A stretch of DNA of 64,000 nucleotides from Flavipsychrobacter sp. (GTDB lineage: Bacteria; Bacteroidota; Bacteroidia; Chitinophagales; Chitinophagaceae): assembly GCA_016786665.1 (NCBI GenBank), contig JAEUVZ010000035.1, positions 1 through 64,000 of the forward strand, given 5' to 3'. Below the pieces are notes generated by a model. That model made no database searches. It saw only the letters and a list, made by a program, of their open reading frames with translations, and had not been told where the DNA came from. A program made the translations under genes and the position numbers. Position 1 is the stretch's first letter, and the number at the start of each line of letters is the position of its first letter. Below are positions 27,273 to 36,013 of the stretch, piece by piece.

Positions 27273-29639
27273 CTACCGGTGAAAGTCGACCCGGTAGCTG
27301 ATAGTGGGAATGAAGCCTGTTTGGTTGAAGCGTTTAACCCGGTTGTCGCGCGCGTCGAATGTGGTGTAGTAGAGGTTGGTACGATTCGTTATGTTCTGGA
27401 AGTCGAGTTCTATACTGTGCGTGGCTTTCTTCCGGTTAAATTTCAGGTACGTGCTCGCATCTATGCGGAAGTAGTAGGGAAGCTGTATGGTGAAGTACTG
27501 GCCCGGTACATACTGCGCCCTGCCGGCGGCAATGGAGGCGGCTGTGTCTATCGGCGACTCGCGTTGTCCGCCGCTGTATAGCACTTTGGCATTCAGGCCC
27601 AGCAGTGTGCGGCCTTTAGATATATTGAACTCTTTGCCGCCTACCACGTTTAGCTGGTACCCCCTGTCGTAGTGCCCGCGGTAGGTCTCCCCGGCAAAGG
27701 TCGTGTAGGTAGAACGGAACAGCGAGCCTGCGATCAGCACATAATAATCGTTGGCGAGCGGTTTCTCCAGGGTTATATCCATGCCGTAGTTCCGCCCCGT
27801 GCCTTTGCTCACCAGAGGCTTGGTATCCACCAGGCTGAAGAGCGTTTCGGCATTGATAATGGAAAAGCCGCTGGCGCTGTCGCTTTCCACCGGTATACGG
27901 TACAGGTACTGGTAGTATAGTTCCACTTTCAGCCGGCTTTTTAGCGGCAGCATCCTGTCGTAGGCCAGAACGGTATGCAGGGCCCGCTGCAGGTCCAGGT
28001 CTTTATTGGGATAGTAGGTGGGCTGCCCCTGCGCGGCATTGCGGAACAGGTAGGTGGAAATATGTTCGGGTTTGCTGTGCATCCCCGCCGACAAGGCTAT
28101 ACGGTTCTTCCCGCCCTGGTAGGTGGCCGCGGCGCGGGGCTCCAGGCTATACCGCCCGTTGAGCGCAAAGTAGGTGCCGTGCAGCCCCGAGACGAAAGTG
28201 AGGTGCTCGTTCTTTTTGTACTTCCACTGCAGGTATGCCTGGTATAGCTGTGTAGCGCCGTTGCCGTTCAGGATATTTTTCCATTGCTTGTCACCAAAGT
28301 CTATGTAGCTGTCGCTGAGCGAGTAGGCCAGTTGCTGGGCTACTATACCGGTGCGTATGGTATGGTGGTTGCTGAGCTTATCGTTGTAAAAGGCAGAGAG
28401 GCGCAGGGCGCTGTTCCGGTAAGCGGCGTGTTGCACTGCATGTGCTGCATAGCCATCGGCAATGCTCAGGGTATCCACATCTTTCTTCGCGTCGTCGTAA
28501 GAAAAGGACAGGATGGTTTTGATATATGCATCAGGGCTGGTGAAGTATTGATGCGACAGGCCTGCCGTGCCCATGATGCTTTTTTGCTTCAGTTGCAGGT
28601 TAGGGTTATCGTCGTTCCAGCGGGTATGGTCGTGCGCGGGGGCGGAGTAGGCTGTATTATAGCCTCCCAGGCCGAAAAGCGAGAATATACCTGCCTTCTT
28701 AGTGGGCACGTGTATCTTAAAGGTGATATCCTGGTAATTGGGTACCAGCCCCTGCAGGCGCAGGTAGTCTTCTATCAGCTTCAGGGTAGAGTAGCGGTAG
28801 TCTACTAGGTAAGAGGCGCGTGCCCCTTTTTTAAAGGGCCCTTCGGTAGCTATTTCCGCGCCCAGTGTGCCCACGGTAACGGTATGCTCAGCGCGCTCGG
28901 TATTGCCGTTCCGGAACGATAGATCGAACACGCCGGAAAGTGCATTGCCTATTTCGGCCGGGAATGCCCCGGTGTAGAAGTCGGTATTGCCCAGGGTATT
29001 GGCGTTCAGCATACTGATAGCGCCGCCGGAGTTGCCCAGTTCGCTAAAGTGGTTGGGGTTGGGTATCTCTATGCCCTCCAGCCGCCAGAGGATGCCTTTG
29101 GGTGAGTTGCCGCGTACCACTATTTGGTTTTCCAGGTCGCCGTTGTTCGATACGCCGGCAAAATTCTGCGCCATGCGTGCAGGGTCGGCTACCGAGGCGG
29201 CGTAGCGCTTGGCCTCTTCTACCGAGAAGCTGCGGGAGCTTACCGTGGCAAAGTCGTTGAGCGCCCGAGAGCGGTCGCGCACATAGGTTACCTCCACCTC
29301 GTTCAGCTCGGTAGCTTCCTCTTCCATCATCATGTTCAGCTGAAACTGTTTGCCGGAGGTGATCATCACCTCGTTGGCGTAGCGGGTGCCATAGCCCACC
29401 AGCAGGAAGCGGAACGATTGCCGCCCTACCGGTACCTGCGCTATGCTGTAGTAGCCATCTTCGTTGGTAGTGGCGCTTAGCTGGTTGTTGGCCAGGTTCA
29501 CCACTACCACGCCGGGCAGCGGCTTTTTAGATTCCGCATCGGTTACTATGCCATATACTGTCTGCGCGGGGTCTTGCGCCCGGGCACGCCACCCGGAGAG
29601 CAGCAGTATAAGTATGGCCAGTATGCGGTGCGGTGTCAT
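27273..29639 (-). CDS. TonB-dependent receptor with carboxypeptidase-regulatory-like domain
   Basis: About 788 residues. A signal peptide (MTPHRILAILILLLSGW) precedes a CarboxypepD_reg-like Ig domain (GIVTDAESKKPLPGVVVVNL ... DGYYSIAQVPVG), then the plug (QNFAGVSNNGDLENQIVVRG) and a beta-barrel ending in a final aromatic strand (TISYRVDFH). An upstream in-frame ATG at 29669 is possible but adds ten residues before the signal. Imports an unknown ligand across the outer membrane with TonB energy. No SusD gene is adjacent, so it is not a typical polysaccharide-utilisation pair; siderophore or peptide uptake is equally possible. Confidence 0.88.
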   Translation of the reverse strand: MTPHRILAILILLLSGWRARAQDPAQTVYGIVTDAESKKPLPGVVVVNLANNQLSATTNEDGYYSIAQVPVGRQSFRFLLVGYGTRYANEVMITSGKQFQLNMMMEEEATELNEVEVTYVRDRSRALNDFATVSSRSFSVEEAKRYAASVADPARMAQNFAGVSNNGDLENQIVVRGNSPKGILWRLEGIEIPNPNHFSELGNSGGAISMLNANTLGNTDFYTGAFPAEIGNALSGVFDLSFRNGNTERAEHTVTVGTLGAEIATEGPFKKGARASYLVDYRYSTLKLIEDYLRLQGLVPNYQDITFKIHVPTKKAGIFSLFGLGGYNTAYSAPAHDHTRWNDDNPNLQLKQKSIMGTAGLSHQYFTSPDAYIKTILSFSYDDAKKDVDTLSIADGYAAHAVQHAAYRNSALRLSAFYNDKLSNHHTIRTGIVAQQLAYSLSDSYIDFGDKQWKNILNGNGATQLYQAYLQWKYKKNEHLTFVSGLHGTYFALNGRYSLEPRAAATYQGGKNRIALSAGMHSKPEHISTYLFRNAAQGQPTYYPNKDLDLQRALHTVLAYDRMLPLKSRLKVELYYQYLYRIPVESDSASGFSIINAETLFSLVDTKPLVSKGTGRNYGMDITLEKPLANDYYVLIAGSLFRSTYTTFAGETYRGHYDRGYQLNVVGGKEFNISKGRTLLGLNAKVLYSGGQRESPIDTAASIAAGRAQYVPGQYFTIQLPYYFRIDASTYLKFNRKKATHSIELDFQNITNRTNLYYTTFDARDNRVKRFNQTGFIPTISYRVDFHR

Positions 29640-29713
29640 TAAGCAGGGGTAAGGCAAGAAGTGTACCATTTTTGCCCGGTGAAAAATTAACTAATATTAT
29701 TCGCTTTTAGTTC

Positions 29714-29721
29714 TAGTTTTG
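29714..29721 (+). promoter_or_regulatory. -7 box of the helical secreted protein gene
   Basis: TAGTTTTG matches TAnnTTTG and ends 20 bases before the start codon at 29742. No upstream TTG at correct spacing. Confidence 0.35.
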
Positions 29722-29741
29722 CCTTGTTAAAATCTACTGAT

Positions 29742-30092
29742 ATGCTACGTAAGATATTCCTGCTGCTGGTGGTGCTGGTGTCCCTTGCTCCGGCTCTGTA
29801 TGCCCAGAGCGAAACCGATAAGGCCGACTTGAAAAAGAAGATACAGATGTCGGTAAGGCGGCTGGATATGCGTATAGATAAGGTAGTAAAAGACATGGGG
29901 AAAATGACCGATGAAAAATCGAAAGAGTCATCAGGTGCTTATAAAACCCGCCTGGAAGCGACTAAAAGCCTGCTGGAAGCCGACCTGAAAAAGCTGCCCG
30001 ATGTATCCGCTGGTGCCTGGAAGGAGTTTAAAGACGTGGCAGAAGAGCATATGGACAATGCTAAAGACGATATTAAGCCGGTAATGCTGTAA
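29742..30092 (+). CDS. small secreted helical protein
   Basis: 116 residues with a signal peptide ending ALYAQ. The mature part is almost wholly charged helix (KADLKKKIQMSVRRLDMRID, KTRLEATKSLLEADLKKL), resembling periplasmic chaperone-like or apolipoprotein-like helices but not matching a named family. Start moved to 29742, six codons inside the longest frame, for the better signal. Monocistronic with a perfect terminator. Confidence 0.55.
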   Translation: MLRKIFLLLVVLVSLAPALYAQSETDKADLKKKIQMSVRRLDMRIDKVVKDMGKMTDEKSKESSGAYKTRLEATKSLLEADLKKLPDVSAGAWKEFKDVAEEHMDNAKDDIKPVML

Positions 30093-30116
30093 GCCACCGC
30101 TCATACTTAATATATA

Positions 30117-30154
30117 TAGCAAAAGCCATCTGCTGCGGCAGATGGCTTTTGCTA
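30117..30154. terminator. bidirectional terminator, 17-bp perfect stem
   Basis: TAGCAAAAGCCATCTGC (30117-30133) pairs completely with 30138-30154 around TGCG. It sits between two convergent genes. Confidence 0.85.
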
Positions 30155-30171
30155 TATTGATATATTACCGG

Positions 30172-30390
30172 TTATTTCAATTCGCAAACAGTGGTGCGGT
30201 TAAACTTGCCGCTGATCTCCATTACCTTGCATTTGTCGGCGGCACGCTTGGTAGAGTTGGCCACAACGGTCTCCAGGTACACCTGGTTGGCGGTATCAAC
30301 GCACTCGCAATCGTATCGTTTGTTGTAGCACGAGGTAAACAGGATACAGGAGGTGATAACTGCCGACAGTTGGAGTAGTATTCTCTTCAT
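30172..30390 (-). CDS. small cysteine-patterned lipoprotein, family member 5
   Basis: 72 residues from MKRILLQLSAVITSCILFTSC. After the lipobox Cys it reads YNKRYDCECVDT, then KRAADKC and ends TTVCELK. It keeps the CxC and the two later Cys of members 1-4, 14 kb away. Followed on the same strand by nothing; DoxX lies upstream. Function unknown. Confidence 0.65.
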   Translation of the reverse strand: MKRILLQLSAVITSCILFTSCYNKRYDCECVDTANQVYLETVVANSTKRAADKCKVMEISGKFNRTTVCELK

Positions 30391-30451
30391 AAAGCAAAAT
30401 TGGTACGCAATTATAATAAAATAAATTGGCAAATTATACGGTTAACGTGCA

Positions 30452-30859
30452 TTATCCTTTGTCTACCGAGTATTTGCCCGGGCCCACCAGTATCAGCCCC
30501 ATATAGCAGAAGGTATATATTATTGCCAGTTCCATATCGCCTATGGCATCTCCCTTTTTCAGGTGTACGGTAGTGGCCACTATCATGGTAAAGGTAATGA
30601 GTATGGCCGCCGGGCGAAACCACAGCCCCAGGATGACCAGCAATGCGCAGACACTTTCGGCGAAGGTGGCCATAAAGCCCCAGAAGGTAGGGTAAGCGTG
30701 TATGCCAAAGTGCCCCATGGCGCCGCCCAGCTTTTCCCAGGCGGCCGAGCCGCCGGCCAGTTTCTTGAATCCGTGGGTGAGCATCATCGCGCCCAGTACC
30801 AGGCGGATGAGGAGCAGCCCCGTGTGGCTGTAGCGACCAAGTTTTCCGAATATTGCCAT
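30452..30859 (-). CDS. DoxX family membrane protein
   Basis: 135 residues with four membrane helices. Typical DoxX signatures are RLVLGAMMLTHGFKKL in helix 1, ESVCALLVILGLWFRPAA in the middle and TTVHLKKGD before the last helix. DoxX proteins are quinone- or redox-linked inner membrane proteins of uncertain role. It stands alone between the small lipoprotein and an FKBP gene, on the same strand. Confidence 0.88.
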   Translation of the reverse strand: MAIFGKLGRYSHTGLLLIRLVLGAMMLTHGFKKLAGGSAAWEKLGGAMGHFGIHAYPTFWGFMATFAESVCALLVILGLWFRPAAILITFTMIVATTVHLKKGDAIGDMELAIIYTFCYMGLILVGPGKYSVDKG

Positions 30860-30915
30860 GTATGCCTTTGTTTAGCGTAGCTAAAGATAGAGCGAAAGGA
30901 TGAAAACCAAAAAAA

Positions 30916-30956
30916 GGAGCGGAGAGAGATGTGCCCGCACACCCGCTCTCCGCTCC
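30916..30956 (-). terminator. terminator of the FKBP gene
   Basis: GGAGCGGAGAG (30916-30926) pairs with CTCTCCGCTCC (30946-30956); on the minus strand it runs into seven T. Confidence 0.75.
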
Positions 30957-30975
30957 CGGCACCTCTTCGCTTCCG

Positions 30976-31464
30976 CTATTTTACAGACATTACTTCTACA
31001 TCAAACATCAATATCGAATTGGGCGGTATACCCGGGCGTCCGTCGGGGCCATAGGCCAGGTGCGATGGAAGGTACAGCGTGGCGCGGGTGCCTTTGTTCA
31101 GCAGTTGCACGCCTTCGTCCCAGCCTGCGATTACCTGCCCTGCCCCCAGGGTGAAGACAAATACCTGCCTGCCCGCAACGGGTGCGTACTGCTCGTCTAT
31201 ATTACCGTCAAATTTCTTCCCGTCCAGGAAGCGCCCCAGGTAGTTCATGCCGACCTTCTGGCCTTTGCGGGCCTTCTCGCCCTCGCCCGGCTTATGGATA
31301 ACATAGTACAGCCCGGTAGAGGTCTTCTCGGCTTTTATCTTGTTCTTTTTAAAGTAAGCGGCCAGTATGGCATCGTCTTTCTTTGCCTGGTCCTGCGCCG
31401 ATGCGCTAACGCTCATAAATACACTGCATAGCAGCAGCAGGCTGCTGAGTATTGTCTTAGTCAT
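30976..31464 (-). CDS. FKBP-type peptidyl-prolyl isomerase, periplasmic
   Basis: 162 residues. The signal peptide ends at VSASAQ. The FKBP domain occupies about residues 48-162: VGMNYLGRFLDGKKFDGN, the substrate-pocket segments FTLGAGQVIAGWDEGVQLL and ATLYLPSHLAYG, and IPPNSILMFDVEV at the end. It catalyses proline isomerisation in exported proteins. Confidence 0.92.
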   Translation of the reverse strand: MTKTILSSLLLLCSVFMSVSASAQDQAKKDDAILAAYFKKNKIKAEKTSTGLYYVIHKPGEGEKARKGQKVGMNYLGRFLDGKKFDGNIDEQYAPVAGRQVFVFTLGAGQVIAGWDEGVQLLNKGTRATLYLPSHLAYGPDGRPGIPPNSILMFDVEVMSVK

Positions 31465-31596
31465 GTTCCTGATTTATTTAGGCTGTGAAAATAAGAGGAT
31501 TAAATGATAAGTTGGTAAAACCTTACCTGCCAGCATTTGCAGCCCCAACGGGGCGTATATCTCAGGTAGTGCTTACGGCAGCCGGGTGCTATATAT

Positions 31597-31629
31597 ACCA
31601 AGGCCCTCCCGTACCGGGAGGGCCTTGGT
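31597..31629 (-). terminator. intrinsic terminator
   Basis: ACCAAGGCCCTCCC (31597-31610) pairs with GGGAGGGCCTTGGT (31616-31629). It follows the PLP enzyme gene on the minus strand. The 130 bases before it contain nothing else recognisable. Confidence 0.78.
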
Positions 31630-31659
31630 TATTTGTTCGCCCGCTGAGCGGGCGGATAC

Positions 31660-32916
31660 TTATACAGTAGCAGCATTAAGGCTGGGCATTTCCTGGGGGT
31701 AAACTTTGTCTTCCAGTTTTTGGCGCAGCTCGCTAAAGGCCGTCAGTGTTATATCTATGTCTTCGTCGGTGTGCGCGGCGGTAGGTATGATGCGCAGGAT
31801 GATGAGGCCCTTGGGTATTACCGGGTACACCACTACCGAGCAGAAGATGTTGTAGTTCTCGCGCATGTCGAAGATGAGCTGGGTAGCGTCAAACAGGCCG
31901 CCCTTCATCACCACCGGGGTAACCGGGGTGTTGGTAGTGCCTATGTCAAAGCCGCGCTCGCGCAGGCCGTTTTGCAGGCGGTTCACGTTGTGCCACAGTT
32001 TGGCTTTCAGCTCCGGGTGTGTACGCAGCAGTTCCAGGCGCTTCAGGTTGCCCACTACTATCGGCATCGGCAGCGATTTGGCAAATACCTGTGAGCGCAT
32101 GTTGTAGCGCAGGAATTTCAGGATGCTTTTTTTAGCCGCCAGGAAGCCCCCTATGCTCGCCATAGATTTAGCGAAGGTGGAGAAGTAGATATCTATCTGG
32201 TCCATGCAGCCCTGCTCCTCGCCTATGCCGGCACCTGTTTTGCCCATAGTGCCAAAGCCATGCGCATCGTCTACAAACAGGCGGAAGTCATACTTTGCTT
32301 TCAGCTCGGCTATCTCCTTGATACGTCCCTGGTTGCCCGACATACCGAAAACACCTTCGGTAATTACGAGTATGCCACCACCGGTCTTTTTTACCATTTC
32401 GGTAGCGCGTTGCAGTTGTTTTTCGCAGTCGGCCACATCATTGTGCTTATATACATAGCGGTGGCTGGGTATCATGCGCAGGCCGTCTATAATGCACGCA
32501 TGCGATTCGGCGTCATACACCACCACGTCATGGCGTCCGCAAAGGCTGTCGATAGTAGAGACCATACCCTGGTAGCCAAAGTTGAACAACATGGTATCTT
32601 CTACGCCCATAAACTCGGCCAGTTCGCGTTCCAGGCGGTCGTGATTGTTAGAGTTTCCGCTCATCATACGGGCGCCCATAGGGTAGGCCATGCCATAGTC
32701 AGCCGCGGCTTGCGCGTCGGCTTTGCGTACTTCGGGGTGATTGGCGAGACCCAGGTAGTTATTGAGGCTCCAGACGATTTTTTCCTTTCCCTGGAACATC
32801 ATGCGGTTACCAATTTCACCTTCCAGCTTAGGAAAGGCAAAGTACCCCGGGGCTTGTTCGGCGTAGTCGCCAATGGGGCCCAGACGTTTTTCTAATTTGG
32901 CAAAAATGTCGCTCAT
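31660..32916 (-). CDS. PLP-dependent alpha-oxoamine synthase, probable serine palmitoyltransferase
   Basis: 418 residues of aminotransferase fold type I. Visible are the substrate/PLP motif LFNFGYQG, VVYDAESHACIIDG, the PLP aspartate motif LFVDDAHGFGTMG and the Schiff-base lysine in STFAKSMAS near residue 250. The closest relatives in the phylum condense serine with palmitoyl-CoA for sphingolipids; glycine C-acetyltransferase and 8-amino-7-oxononanoate synthase share the fold. No biotin or threonine-degradation gene is adjacent, which favours the sphingolipid role but does not prove it. Confidence 0.82.
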   Translation of the reverse strand: MSDIFAKLEKRLGPIGDYAEQAPGYFAFPKLEGEIGNRMMFQGKEKIVWSLNNYLGLANHPEVRKADAQAAADYGMAYPMGARMMSGNSNNHDRLERELAEFMGVEDTMLFNFGYQGMVSTIDSLCGRHDVVVYDAESHACIIDGLRMIPSHRYVYKHNDVADCEKQLQRATEMVKKTGGGILVITEGVFGMSGNQGRIKEIAELKAKYDFRLFVDDAHGFGTMGKTGAGIGEEQGCMDQIDIYFSTFAKSMASIGGFLAAKKSILKFLRYNMRSQVFAKSLPMPIVVGNLKRLELLRTHPELKAKLWHNVNRLQNGLRERGFDIGTTNTPVTPVVMKGGLFDATQLIFDMRENYNIFCSVVVYPVIPKGLIILRIIPTAAHTDEDIDITLTAFSELRQKLEDKVYPQEMPSLNAATV

Positions 32917-33013
32917 ATAATATAACGATTAATTAAAGTTGGTTGGTATAAAAATATGCGCAAAAATAACAAAAAATAATGCCTTTATAATGATAGTATC
33001 GCATTTTTGCAGG

Positions 33014-34678
33014 ATGAAATCCACCATCAAATACACATGTGCAATACTGTTATCTCTACTCCCTCTCACGGTTTATTCAGCTAAGGAAAAGAGCAAGCCG
33101 GCGACGGTAGCTGCCCGGCCCAGGCTGGTGGTGGGCCTGGTGATAGACCAGATGCGCTGGGATTTTCTGTACCGCTACGAGGGGCGATATACAGCGGGCG
33201 GTTTTAAGCGCCTGGCACAGGAGGGCTTCAACTGCCAGAACACCATGATCAACTATCTGCCCAGCTTCACGGCACCCGGGCATGCCTGCATCTATACCGG
33301 CTCCGTACCTGCCCTGCACGGTATTGCCGCCAACGACTGGTACGACAACCTGGAGCAACGCGGCGTGTACTGTACCGAGGACGCGAACGTAACACCCATA
33401 GGAAGCGCCAACGACCGGGCGGGCAAGATGAGCCCCGCCAACCTGCGCGCCTCTACCATAACCGATGAGCTGCGCCTGGCCACCAATATGGGTTCCCGCG
33501 TGTATGGCCTGGCTATAAAGGACCGTGGAAGCATACTGCCCGCAGGGCACCTGGCCAACGGAGCCTACTGGTACGACGACCGCACGGGCGACTTCATCAG
33601 CAGCAGCTACTATGGCCCCGCGCTGCCTGAGTGGATCAAGAGCTTCAACGGCCAGAAGAAAGCCTTCCAGTACATACAGGCAGGCTGGGAAACCATGTAC
33701 CCGCTGAATACCTACACACAAAGCCTGGCCGACAGTAATGTCTATGAAGGGAAAATGAAGACCGAAGAAGCACCCGTTTTTCCGCACCGGGTAAGCAATT
33801 TCGATGGCAGCAATTTCTCCGCGTTGCGGGTAATGCCCGCGGGCAACACCATCATTTTTGATGCGGCAAGGGCCTGCATAGAAGGGGAGCAACTGGGCGG
33901 CAGGGAAAATACCGATTTCCTTTGCCTGAGCTTTTCCAGCACCGACTACGCCGGGCATACATTTGGCCCCAACGCCGTGGAAATGGAAGATATGTACCTG
34001 CGGCTGGATAAAGACCTGGCCGAATTTATGGCCTACCTCGACGGAAAGCTGGGGAAGGATAACTACCTGGTGTTCCTTACCGCCGACCACGGAGGGGCGC
34101 ACAACGCCCGCTACCTGCAGGACCTGCGGATAAACGCCGGCAATGTAAGCGAACCGGAACTGCTGAAGCAGGTGAACGCCCACCTGAAAAGTATATACGC
34201 CCGCGATAGCCTGGTGCGCGAAGTGAACAACTACCAGGTGTACCTCAACGAAAAGCTGGCCACCCAGAACATGATAGACCGCGAAGACCTGAAGCGCGAC
34301 GTACACACATGGCTGAGCAGGCAGAAGGGGGTAGCCTATGTGATAGACATGGAAAACATGGATGCCCGCATAGTGCCCGAGCCCCTGCGCGCAATGGTGA
34401 TAAATGGCTACAACCGGCAGCGCAGCGGCTGTCTGCAGTTTATACTGGAGCCCGGCTGGTATGCAGGCTATGCCCCCACAGGCACCACACATGGCTCCTG
34501 GAACCCTTACGATACACACATACCCCTGCTTTGGTATGGCTGGAAGGTACGCCCCGGCGAAACCTACCGAACCGTAAACATGACCGACATAGCCGCCACC
34601 CTCGCAGCACTGCTCCACATACAAATGCCCAACGCCTGCGTAGGAGAAGTGATTGGAGAAATAATGAACCGTGATTAG
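33014..34678 (+). CDS. PafA-type alkaline phosphatase
   Basis: 554 residues of the alkaline phosphatase superfamily with threonine nucleophile. The signal peptide (MKSTIKYTCAILLSLLPLTV) starts at the ATG at 33014; earlier in-frame starts lie in AT-rich non-coding sequence. Metal-site motifs are VIDQMRWD, the nucleophile Thr in FTAPGHACIYTGS, DYAGHTFGPNA, TADHGG, and THGSWNPYDTHIPL. It releases phosphate from monoesters in the periplasm. PafA of Elizabethkingia/Flavobacterium is the likely relative. Divergent from the PLP enzyme over a 97-bp region. Confidence 0.9.
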   Translation: MKSTIKYTCAILLSLLPLTVYSAKEKSKPATVAARPRLVVGLVIDQMRWDFLYRYEGRYTAGGFKRLAQEGFNCQNTMINYLPSFTAPGHACIYTGSVPALHGIAANDWYDNLEQRGVYCTEDANVTPIGSANDRAGKMSPANLRASTITDELRLATNMGSRVYGLAIKDRGSILPAGHLANGAYWYDDRTGDFISSSYYGPALPEWIKSFNGQKKAFQYIQAGWETMYPLNTYTQSLADSNVYEGKMKTEEAPVFPHRVSNFDGSNFSALRVMPAGNTIIFDAARACIEGEQLGGRENTDFLCLSFSSTDYAGHTFGPNAVEMEDMYLRLDKDLAEFMAYLDGKLGKDNYLVFLTADHGGAHNARYLQDLRINAGNVSEPELLKQVNAHLKSIYARDSLVREVNNYQVYLNEKLATQNMIDREDLKRDVHTWLSRQKGVAYVIDMENMDARIVPEPLRAMVINGYNRQRSGCLQFILEPGWYAGYAPTGTTHGSWNPYDTHIPLLWYGWKVRPGETYRTVNMTDIAATLAALLHIQMPNACVGEVIGEIMNRD

Positions 34679-34751
34679 AGTGGTATAGGATTACCACAAA
34701 GTTGGCTATGCTTGCCTGATAACTCAATGACAGATAAGGAGAAGAAGCAAT

Positions 34752-34896
34752 TCCCCCTTTGTGAGTGGGCCTTGTGTGCTAGAGAAGGGGGGTAGGGGGA
34801 TGTCCGCTAATATACGTTTAGCTAGCTCACTCCTCATCCCCCCAGCGCATCTGCTCACCACGTCAGCCCCTCACAAATATAACGATTGTGTGATGC
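34752..34896 (+). repeat. interspersed repeat, left copy beside the ars locus
   Basis: Shares three blocks in the same order with 36917-37103: TCCCCCTTTGTG (34752-34763), GGGGGATGTCC (34795-34805), and a 23-base block at 34874-34896 beginning CAAATATAACGATTGTG. No gene is seen in 34679-34913. The minus strand of the third block contains TATATTTG. Confidence 0.55.
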
Positions 34897-34913
34897 TTTT
34901 GTGTTAGTGTAGT

Positions 34914-35327
34914 CTAGAGATGTTGGTGAACAAATGCCCGGCAGTATTCCTTGATCACATCCCTTACTTCCCGGAACTGTTGCATGATCTGTTCCTCGGT
35001 TCCGGTGGCTTTAGCAGGGTCGGGAAAGTTGTGGTGAAACTTCTGCGCGCGGGTGGGGAAGTACGGGCATCGCTCCTTCGCATTATCGCACACGGTTATC
35101 ACATAGTCGAAATCGATGCCCTGGTATTCGCTTACGTTATTAGATGTATGCCCGGAAATATCCAGCCCGTCTTCGGCCATGATAGCGATAGCGCGCGGGT
35201 TCACCCCGTGGGTTTCTACCCCGGCGCTGTACACTTCAACATTACCTCCGGCAAAGTGGCGCAGGTATCCTTCCGCCAGTTGGCTCCGGCAACTGTTGCC
35301 GGTGCAGAGAACAAGTATTTTTTTCAT
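34914..35327 (-). CDS. arsC: arsenate reductase, low-molecular-weight phosphatase type
   Basis: 137 residues; reduces arsenate to arsenite using thioredoxin. The P-loop is CTGNSCRS with nucleophile Cys8 and Arg14; the redox pair is Cys80 and Cys87 in CDNAKERCPYF, and Asp103 lies in NFPDP. Last gene of a four-gene operon with arsR, the DUF6428 gene and a 53-residue membrane protein; its ATG overlaps the upstream stop (TGATG). No ArsB or Acr3 efflux pump is in the operon. Confidence 0.92.
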   Translation of the reverse strand: MKKILVLCTGNSCRSQLAEGYLRHFAGGNVEVYSAGVETHGVNPRAIAIMAEDGLDISGHTSNNVSEYQGIDFDYVITVCDNAKERCPYFPTRAQKFHHNFPDPAKATGTEEQIMQQFREVRDVIKEYCRAFVHQHL

Positions 35328-35488
35328 CAGTCAATTTTTACCAGGCTGATAAATACCCACAATAAGTTGATGATTGTGAAACGGGGGTCGAACCCATAGG
35401 CTATGTTAAGAGCGATAATGCCCAGGAGGATGATACCGAATCGCTTGTGTCTTTTTAGGTAGAGTATGGTAGAGGCCATGATTATCAT
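35327..35488 (-). CDS. 53-residue membrane protein in the ars operon
   Basis: Starts with ATG at 35488, three bases after the stop of the DUF6428 gene, and its TGA overlaps the arsC ATG. The product begins MIIMASTILYLKRHKRFG, has a hydrophobic helix of about 15 residues (GIILLGIIALNIAYG) and a second (TIINLLWVFISLV), so it is a small two-helix inner membrane protein. It is too short for usual gene finders. Position and overlap argue that it is translated; the function is unknown. Confidence 0.65.
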   Translation of the reverse strand: MIIMASTILYLKRHKRFGIILLGIIALNIAYGFDPRFTIINLLWVFISLVKID

Positions 35489-35491
35489 TTT

Positions 35492-35959
35492 TTAGCAGCA
35501 TCCGGAGCCGGGCTCGCAGCAGGTGGATGAAGGGGTGAGTTCGGCCAGGGTTATTTTCTTCTTGGCGGGTATGCCGCACGCGTCTGCGGCCAGGCAGGCG
35601 GTCTGTTTGTTTACCAGCACAAAATCACTTCCGTCAAAGTCGAGGCCAAACTTGCCAATAGTCCCCTGCTGGTATTCTACTTCAATTTCCAGGTCCTCGC
35701 GGCCCAGTATGCCTTGTGAAATGTCCAGTATCCGCAGGAACTTCTGCGGGGCCAGCCGGTGGTCGTAGTCGCCCGCCTCCCATAGCTGAAAGTTGGCCAT
35801 GGTTTCTTTCCTTTCCGTACCGCCGCAGTCTACAAAGTGCTTTTGCACCAGGCCTACCTCCGTTACGTGAAAGTGCGGGGGAAGCAATTCGCCGCCCGGT
35901 AACTTAAAGTTGATGGCGTTCAGTCCGGACAGTATGTTTTTAAGCTCGCTAATCTTCAT
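35492..35959 (-). CDS. DUF6428 family protein of the ars operon
   Basis: 155 residues, soluble. It opens with MKISELKNILSGLNAINFKL and LLPPHFHVTEVGLVQKHFVD, the pattern of a family regularly found between arsR and arsC in Bacteroidota. The tail carries a cysteine cluster (STCCEPGSGCC) that could bind arsenite or another soft metal. A palindrome matching the arsR operator lies 21 bases before the start. Confidence 0.78.
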   Translation of the reverse strand: MKISELKNILSGLNAINFKLPGGELLPPHFHVTEVGLVQKHFVDCGGTERKETMANFQLWEAGDYDHRLAPQKFLRILDISQGILGREDLEIEVEYQQGTIGKFGLDFDGSDFVLVNKQTACLAADACGIPAKKKITLAELTPSSTCCEPGSGCC

Positions 35960-35979
35960 GATTCGTCTTTTATGTTTTA

Positions 35980-35993
35980 TTGCAATATTGCGA
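35980..35993. promoter_or_regulatory. probable ArsR operator 2
   Basis: TTGCAATATTGCGA, an imperfect palindrome with core GCAATATTGC, matches operator 1 at 12 of 14 bases. It begins 21 bases upstream of the DUF6428 gene start, between arsR and the rest of the operon. Confidence 0.55.
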
Positions 35994-36013
35994 TTAATAA
36001 AGGTAAAATTTTT

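Noticed and set aside
33077-34624. 515-codon antisense frame within the PafA gene
   Set aside because: Shadow of a gene with complete phosphatase motifs.
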